From an uncultured Eubacteriales bacterium (GTDB taxonomy: Bacteria > Bacillota > Clostridia > Christensenellales > UBA1242), in assembly GCA_905203455.1 (NCBI GenBank), contig CAJKVX010000038.1, positions 1 through 8,948 of the forward strand: 8,948 nucleotides of DNA, read 5' to 3'. Position 1 is the stretch's first letter, and every line of letters starts with the position of its first letter. Made by a program: the position numbers and the translations under genes. Shown piece by piece: positions 5,286-8,948 of this stretch. The notes under the pieces are model-generated. The model was not told the origin of the DNA. It was given only the letters and a program-made list of their open reading frames with translations, and did not search any database.

Positions 5286-8216
5286 TCATGCATATTCAAT
5301 GTTTGTAATCTCAACATAGCCTGCACTATCTGAGTAATTATTTCGCATAAATATTTCTAGAACTTGCCCTGCTGAAGCTTTAATTTCAAGCGTTTGTCTA
5401 TCATCATCACCACTATCAAAAAGCGTAATCTGTGAACCAAATGCATTAGTATACACAATAGCAGAAGATGGCATTCTAATTCCATTATCAAATGTAAAAG
5501 TAATAGTGCATGCTTTTTCAAACTCAAATTTTATTGTGTTTCTTTCTTGCTTACTTGAAACAACAGTTGAAAGACCAATTCTAAAAGAAGTTTCACCCGT
5601 TCGTTCCCATAACGACCCAACTGTTACTATAAAAATACAATCTGAACAGCGTGTGCAGGTTCCTAAATCATAATCATGCCCTAAGGCAGGAATTGTTGTT
5701 ATGCTTGTTCTTGCTGAGCACCTTGTGCAGTGCCTGCTTCTTTCACCCGCAACCGTGCAAGTTGCCTCTCTGTCAGTAGTGTAAGTTGATGAATAGTTGT
5801 GCCCAAGGGCAGCGGTGGTTTGTGTTTCTCTGTTTCCGCACCTTGAACAAGTTCTTCTTTGAGTTCCGCCTGTGGTGCAGGTTGCTGAAGTCACAGTCGT
5901 CCAGTTTCCATAACTGTGCCCCAACGCAGCAATTGACTGAGTTTGTTGGTCACCACATCTTGAACAGGTTCTTCGTTGTGTTCCTGTTGCCGTGCAGGTG
6001 GCGGCTGTTACTGTTTGCCAACTGCCATAATTATGCCCAAGTGCAGAAGTTGTGCGTGTTCTGGTAGCCCCACAATTTGCACAAGTTGAAGTTTCAACCC
6101 CACCCTCTGTGCAAGTTGCTGCTTTTGTTTCAACAAAATCTCCATAATTATGCCCAGTTGCTGCAATAGTTTGCTGGTCAGTTATCTGGTCACAATAAAT
6201 GCAATGACGAGACATACTTCCTTCCTCTTCACAAGTTGCTTCTATATCAATGGTGTAATCTTCGCTGAAGGTGTGCCCATTAATGTCACAATAATTATTT
6301 ACCCCACCCCAGAACTGTTTGTAACCACTGATGTTTGAAGTTGTCAGTTGTTGATAGTTATCGGTTATATTGCTTGAAATTGATGTTATATTTGAATTAA
6401 CATAAACATTCAACACCTTATCGTCAGTTTGATTTACTTTAAGCATATTAAGCATATCGCTGCTTGACGCAACTGCTATGCTGTCAATAATTAGCACATC
6501 AAGCCCTGTAAGGTTTAAAAATGCATCTTTTCCAATTGAAGTAACACTTGCTGAAATTTCAATTTGTAAGCAATTAATTCCCGCAAAAGTGTAAGGCAAA
6601 ATTGTTGAAATGCTGGTTGGAATTTCAAGCGTTTCAACCTTGTTGTTATTTAAATAAAGATTATGCCCAATGTTTAGCGGATTGCTGTAAAGCGTGGCAA
6701 AATCTATCTGGCACCAGTTTTCAAGGCTTGAAATATTAACTTCATTAAGTCTGTAACAATCTTCAAAGGCATCCGCCCCAATGTTTGTGATATTTGCGGG
6801 AATGGTTATTTGTGTAAGACTAGTGCAATTTTCAAAAACATCAGCATAAAGCACCCTGCACCCAGCATTAATTGAAAATGAATTAGCAGAAGAATCTTGC
6901 ACCTCCATAAGTGCTAGATAATTATTTGTTGTGCTTCCCAAATAAAGCCCATTCTCATTTAGGTTATATTGAAGTTGAACGCAACCATCAAAGGCAAACT
7001 CTCCAATGCTTGTAATAGTGTTTGGTAAATACACATTTTCTATATATGTTCCACCGCAAAAAGCATAGTTTCCAATATTCGTTATTCCTTCAGGAATGGT
7101 AATTGTGTATGTTTGAGGAACTGAACCCGCCTGATAACTACAATCAGGGTCATAGTTAAAACAATCCATAAAGGCATAATCTCTAATTCCTGTTATGTTT
7201 AAATTTTGCGGAATGGTTGAACCAACACACCCTAAAACAATAACATTATCTGCCCTTGTTATCACGCAGTTATTTTGGCTGTAAAAAGTTGGGTTTGCAG
7301 CGTTAACAGACAAACTTGTAAGTTTACTGCAAAACGAAAAAATGCAATTCCCAAGTTCACTTACCCCCGCGGGAATTTCAATGCTTGCAAGTTTTGTGCA
7401 ACCGCCGAATGCATAGTCATCTATTTTGGTAACAGAAGATGGAATGGTAATTTCAGTAAGCGAAGTGTTGCCCTCATAAGCCCGATACCCAATTTCAGTA
7501 ACACTATTTGCCATTTCAATAACAGAAAGTGTCCCGCAGTTATAAAAAGCATATTCATCAAGCACAGTTTGCACTGCTCCATCATTCACCCTGTTCACAT
7601 TTTGCACAACTTTTGCAGCCATGGCATCAATTTTAACAGCCCCAATTTCAAACCTATTTGCCATTAAACTTGTATTACCAACCACAAAATTTGCGTCCAA
7701 ATCGCCTTCTAAAACATCTTCACTAGCGTCACTTTCATCACTCTCATGGTTTGCCATGTCATAATAAAAGCCAACTCCAGCAACTTTAAGGTTGGTGCAG
7801 TTGCTAAAAGCATTTTTGCCCACTCTTTCAACTGTCTCAGGAATAAAAATTCCTTCAATTTCAAGGTTGTTTGAAAAAGCATTGTCTGCCACCTCGGTAA
7901 CCGTTTTATCACCAATGGTTGAAGGAATCATAATGTTTAAGTTATCTAAACTTTCACCCACAAACCCAACAATTTTAACCTGAGTTTCGCTTACTGGTTC
8001 AACAACAAAACAATCTTCATCAACAAAATTCCAATCAACAGCATTTAAAATTTCACTTTGCTGAGGAACAAAAACCTCAGAATCTTCAACAGCAGGCGTC
8101 TCAGTTTTTATGTTTTTAAACAAGTTATTAATAGCATATGTTGAAAACGATAAAATCAAGAAACTTAACACAAACCCAGCAACACAAAAAAGAACAATCT
8201 TATCCTGCTTTTTCAT
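5286..8216 (-). CDS. BspA-like leucine-rich-repeat surface protein with Cys/His repeat stalk
   Basis: This 976-residue protein starts with a short basic end and one hydrophobic segment (about 7-28), a signal peptide or N-terminal anchor. No lipobox cysteine is seen. Residues about 105-578 carry BspA/TpLRR-type repeats (LRR_5 family), with units such as SLTEITIPSSVTKIDDYAF and recurring AF-x-x-C positions. A Ser/Asp/Glu-rich insert (about 155-175) interrupts them. Residues 647-859 hold five full tandem Cys/His repeats and a partial sixth. The last 116 residues look like a beta-rich domain that I do not recognise. There is no LPXTG, choline-binding or S-layer anchor at the C-terminus, so the protein is either held by its N-terminal helix or released. 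BspA-type proteins in other bacteria take part in adhesion and host or microbe contact; that role here is inference. The ATG at 8216 is supported by a GAGGGG ribosome site 8 nt upstream. The gene stands alone with its own promoter and terminator. Confidence 0.88.
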   Translation of the reverse strand: MKKQDKIVLFCVAGFVLSFLILSFSTYAINNLFKNIKTETPAVEDSEVFVPQQSEILNAVDWNFVDEDCFVVEPVSETQVKIVGFVGESLDNLNIMIPSTIGDKTVTEVADNAFSNNLEIEGIFIPETVERVGKNAFSNCTNLKVAGVGFYYDMANHESDESDASEDVLEGDLDANFVVGNTSLMANRFEIGAVKIDAMAAKVVQNVNRVNDGAVQTVLDEYAFYNCGTLSVIEMANSVTEIGYRAYEGNTSLTEITIPSSVTKIDDYAFGGCTKLASIEIPAGVSELGNCIFSFCSKLTSLSVNAANPTFYSQNNCVITRADNVIVLGCVGSTIPQNLNITGIRDYAFMDCFNYDPDCSYQAGSVPQTYTITIPEGITNIGNYAFCGGTYIENVYLPNTITSIGEFAFDGCVQLQYNLNENGLYLGSTTNNYLALMEVQDSSANSFSINAGCRVLYADVFENCTSLTQITIPANITNIGADAFEDCYRLNEVNISSLENWCQIDFATLYSNPLNIGHNLYLNNNKVETLEIPTSISTILPYTFAGINCLQIEISASVTSIGKDAFLNLTGLDVLIIDSIAVASSSDMLNMLKVNQTDDKVLNVYVNSNITSISSNITDNYQQLTTSNISGYKQFWGGVNNYCDINGHTFSEDYTIDIEATCEEEGSMSRHCIYCDQITDQQTIAATGHNYGDFVETKAATCTEGGVETSTCANCGATRTRTTSALGHNYGSWQTVTAATCTATGTQRRTCSRCGDQQTQSIAALGHSYGNWTTVTSATCTTGGTQRRTCSRCGNRETQTTAALGHNYSSTYTTDREATCTVAGERSRHCTRCSARTSITTIPALGHDYDLGTCTRCSDCIFIVTVGSLWERTGETSFRIGLSTVVSSKQERNTIKFEFEKACTITFTFDNGIRMPSSAIVYTNAFGSQITLFDSGDDDRQTLEIKASAGQVLEIFMRNNYSDSAGYVEITNIEYA
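5640..6278 (-). repeat. Tandem 39-41-residue Cys/His repeats within the LRR protein
   Basis: Within the LRR protein, units start with a GH motif at residues 647, 688, 727, 766 and 805, with a partial unit at 846-859. Lengths are 41, 39, 39, 39 and 41 residues. Each full unit has the pattern G-H-x-[YF], then ATC, then C-x-x-C nine residues later (for example C741, C751, C754), and usually ends in A-L-G. Units three and four share GTQRRTCSRCG exactly, which suggests recent duplication. One histidine and three cysteines per unit could bind zinc, but this is inference. Repeats of this GH...ATC...CxxCG...ALGH type are, from memory, common in surface proteins of gut Bacillota. Confidence 0.85.
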
Positions 8217-8290
8217 TTATATTTCCCCTCACTTTATCCCAATGTAAAAATTCAAAAGTTAGTCAAAAAGAACAAAATGTTCTATATGTG

Positions 8291-8319
8291 ATTATAAAGA
8301 ACAAATTGTTCCTTGTCAA
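8291..8319 (-). promoter_or_regulatory. Consensus sigma-A promoter of the LRR surface-protein gene
   Basis: On the minus strand TTGACA (8319-8314), a 17-bp spacer and TATAAT (8296-8291) make a perfect consensus promoter. The predicted start is near 8284, giving a leader of about 68 nt before the ATG at 8216. The spacer contains the central palindromic operator (8298-8312), so an unbound promoter should be very strong and a bound one blocked. Confidence 0.85.
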
Positions 8320-8336
8320 ATAATTAAGAATAAAAT
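8307..8336 (+). promoter_or_regulatory. Possible promoter of the XRE regulator gene
   Basis: TTGTTC (8307-8312), an 18-bp spacer and TAAAAT (8331-8336) form a modest sigma-A-like promoter, with a start near 8343 and a leader of about 10 nt. The -35 box lies in the middle operator and the -10 box in the third operator, which would make the regulator autoregulated. The match is weaker than that of the opposing promoter. Confidence 0.45.
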
Positions 8337-8352
8337 GTTCTAAACTAACAAC

Positions 8353-8559
8353 ATGAACAGTTTTGCAAAAAGGATTCGTGAACTAAGAATTGAGCATAAA
8401 CTCACACAAAAAGAACTAGCACATAACCTTAATGTGCTAGCCCGAACCATTTCTTATTGGGAACAAGGGCGTCAAGAGTGTGATTTCACCACGCTTATTA
8501 AAATTGCAAAATATTTTAATGTTTCAATAGATTTTTTATTAGGTCTTAGTGATTACTAA
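8353..8559 (+). CDS. Single-domain XRE/Cro-family helix-turn-helix regulator
   Basis: This 68-residue protein is almost entirely one HTH_3/XRE DNA-binding domain. Helices 2 and 3 lie in LTQKELAHNLNVLARTISYW (17-36), followed by the typical EQGRQECDFTTLIKIAKYFN and the family ending SIDFLLGLSDY. There is no effector, dimerisation or peptidase domain, so it probably acts as a small dimer. It is divergent from the LRR surface-protein gene, and three matching palindromes lie between the two genes, so it is the likely repressor of both. No Shine-Dalgarno sequence precedes the ATG (the preceding bases are CTAAACTAACAAC), and the predicted leader is very short, so translation may be leaderless or weak. 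The start is still convincing because the domain begins at once and no other start codon fits. Similar proteins occur both in mobile elements and as chromosomal regulators; no integrase or phage gene is visible here. Confidence 0.9.
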   Translation: MNSFAKRIRELRIEHKLTQKELAHNLNVLARTISYWEQGRQECDFTTLIKIAKYFNVSIDFLLGLSDY

Positions 8560-8839
8560 TTTTTAACCAAACCCTTTTAACTATAAATTTCAACTTAAAT
8601 AAAACGCCCTTTTATATAAATAGTAAACTAAATAAGAAACCAACTCAAAAACCCTTTCATATAAACAACTTATATAAATAGTAAACTTACATAAACAACA
8701 AAAATTAACTTTCTGCAAATTATTCCTTATTTAACTATTCTTTATTGCCTATATTGTTATCAACAATTTCACCATTTAAATTATATTGCAGTATTACAAT
8801 CTGCCATACAATCTCATTATTATCTTATTGATTAATTTA
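8560..8839. other. AT-rich intergenic spacer between convergent genes
   Basis: No gene, tRNA or convincing terminator is seen. The right part has two weak dyads, ATTGTT-ATC-AACAAT (8753-8767) and GCAG...CTGC (8789-8804), neither followed by a clear T-run. The left part contains the short direct repeats listed separately. Confidence 0.6.
8612..8687. repeat. Pair of 18-bp AT-rich direct repeats
   Basis: TTATATAAATAGTAAACT occurs at 8612-8629 and again at 8670-8687, starts 58 bp apart. A related CCCTTT-A/C-ATATAAA motif precedes each at 8607-8620 and 8652-8665, and ATAAACAAC occurs at 8661-8669 and 8691-8699. The block looks like a decayed duplication in low-complexity DNA. No function is evident. 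Confidence 0.6.
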
Positions 8840-8948
8840 TTATTTTTCATTTAACTTTTTAAAAACCAAAATGGCGCCAAAATTTGGAGTTGAACAAACA
8901 GAAACAAATTCAAACCCAAGGCTCTCCATTTCATTAATTTTATTTTCA
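8840..8948 (-). CDS. DUF4177-like small protein, C-terminal part (partial)
   Basis: The gene enters from the right edge and its TAA stop is at 8842-8840. The 35 visible residues include INEMESLGFEFVSVCSTPNF and then GAILVFKKLNEK. The pattern of a helix, a glycine-aromatic turn, F-V-S-V, a short linker, and a final strand ending in F-K-[KR] matches the C-terminal half of DUF4177 proteins, small cytosolic proteins of unknown function in Bacillota. The start and any partner genes lie outside the window. Another frame is also open here (to about 8850), but it encodes a Trp/Leu/Phe-rich sequence without family resemblance. The family call rests on pattern memory over a short stretch. Confidence 0.6.
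   Translation of the reverse strand, partial: ENKINEMESLGFEFVSVCSTPNFGAILVFKKLNEK

Larger units (their letters stand above)
8269..8341. promoter_or_regulatory. Three phased palindromic operators between the LRR gene and the XRE regulator
   Basis: Three 15-bp palindromes read AGAACAAAATGTTCT (8269-8283), AGAACAAATTGTTCC (8298-8312) and AGAATAAAATGTTCT (8327-8341) on the plus strand. Their centres are at 8276, 8305 and 8334, exactly 29 bp apart, while the 14-bp spacers between them are unrelated. The middle site fills the spacer of the LRR-gene promoter, the first covers its predicted start, and the third lies upstream of its -35 box. The same sites overlap the likely promoter of the XRE gene, whose product is the obvious candidate binder. 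This arrangement of repeated sites over divergent promoters is typical of Cro/CI-like control. Confidence 0.82.

Noticed and set aside
5786..6067. Plus-strand open frame of 93 codons opposite the Cys/His repeats, and other plus-strand frames opposite clpC, mcsB and the LRR gene.
   Set aside because: These are antisense shadows of well-supported genes, without ribosome sites or recognisable domains.
7709..7915. Minus-strand 68-codon frame inside the LRR gene.
   Set aside because: It is an out-of-frame reading of the LRR region; its Leu/Lys-rich product reflects the host gene's repeats.
8138..8323. Plus-strand open frame of 61 codons overlapping the LRR gene start and its promoter.
   Set aside because: No family resemblance and no ribosome site; it overlaps the better supported LRR start, promoter and operators.
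8269..8341. LexA/DinR (SOS) boxes as the identity of the three palindromes.
   Set aside because: The Gram-positive LexA box is GAAC-N4-GTTC. These sites have GAAC-N5-GTTC, the third site has GAAT, and an XRE gene is adjacent.
8353..8559. Prophage or integrative element marked by the XRE gene.
   Set aside because: No integrase, replication, structural or attachment-site sequence is visible; a lone regulator is not enough.
8786..8806. GCAG...CTGC dyad as a terminator of the DUF4177-like gene.
   Set aside because: Only four pairs and no T-run follows on the minus strand.

Overview
The window looks like a low-GC Gram-positive chromosome (Bacillota, probably an uncultured clostridial or related gut-type lineage). 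It is AT-rich, has strong Shine-Dalgarno sites, uses TGA as a normal stop (ctsR, mcsA), and carries the Bacillota-specific ctsR-mcsA-mcsB-clpC operon. I cannot place it more precisely from sequence alone.

Layout, mostly on the minus strand and so read from right to left. (1) 8840-8948: the 3' end of a small DUF4177-like gene. (2) 8560-8839: AT-rich spacer with short direct repeats and no gene. (3) 8353-8559, plus strand: a 68-residue XRE/Cro-type regulator. (4) 8269-8341: three 15-bp palindromes at an exact 29-bp spacing, laid over a perfect consensus promoter (TTGACA-N17-TATAAT) that drives the minus-strand gene. (5) 5286-8216: a large secreted or membrane-anchored BspA-like leucine-rich-repeat protein with a tandem Cys/His repeat stalk. 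(6) 5203-5238: a terminator hairpin that shares sequence with the next promoter. (7) 5162-5217: the ctsR promoter and a CtsR operator. (8) 4641-5077: an array of about twelve interspersed-repeat copies in both orientations, lying in a 5' leader of about 600 nt. (9) 146-4580: ctsR, mcsA, mcsB and clpC, tightly packed. (10) 1-125: the start of a pgsA-like gene 20 bp after clpC.

The core operon is the protein-arginine-phosphorylation quality-control module. CtsR represses the operon. McsA and McsB form the arginine kinase that inactivates CtsR and marks damaged proteins. ClpC recognises phosphoarginine-marked proteins and feeds them to ClpP. The signature residues of each step are present. McsA is short and lacks the N-terminal zinc module seen in Bacillus.

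The most interesting parts are the XRE regulator with three phased operators over the surface-protein promoter, which looks like a compact dedicated switch, and the repeat array inside the leader of the ctsR heat-shock operon.
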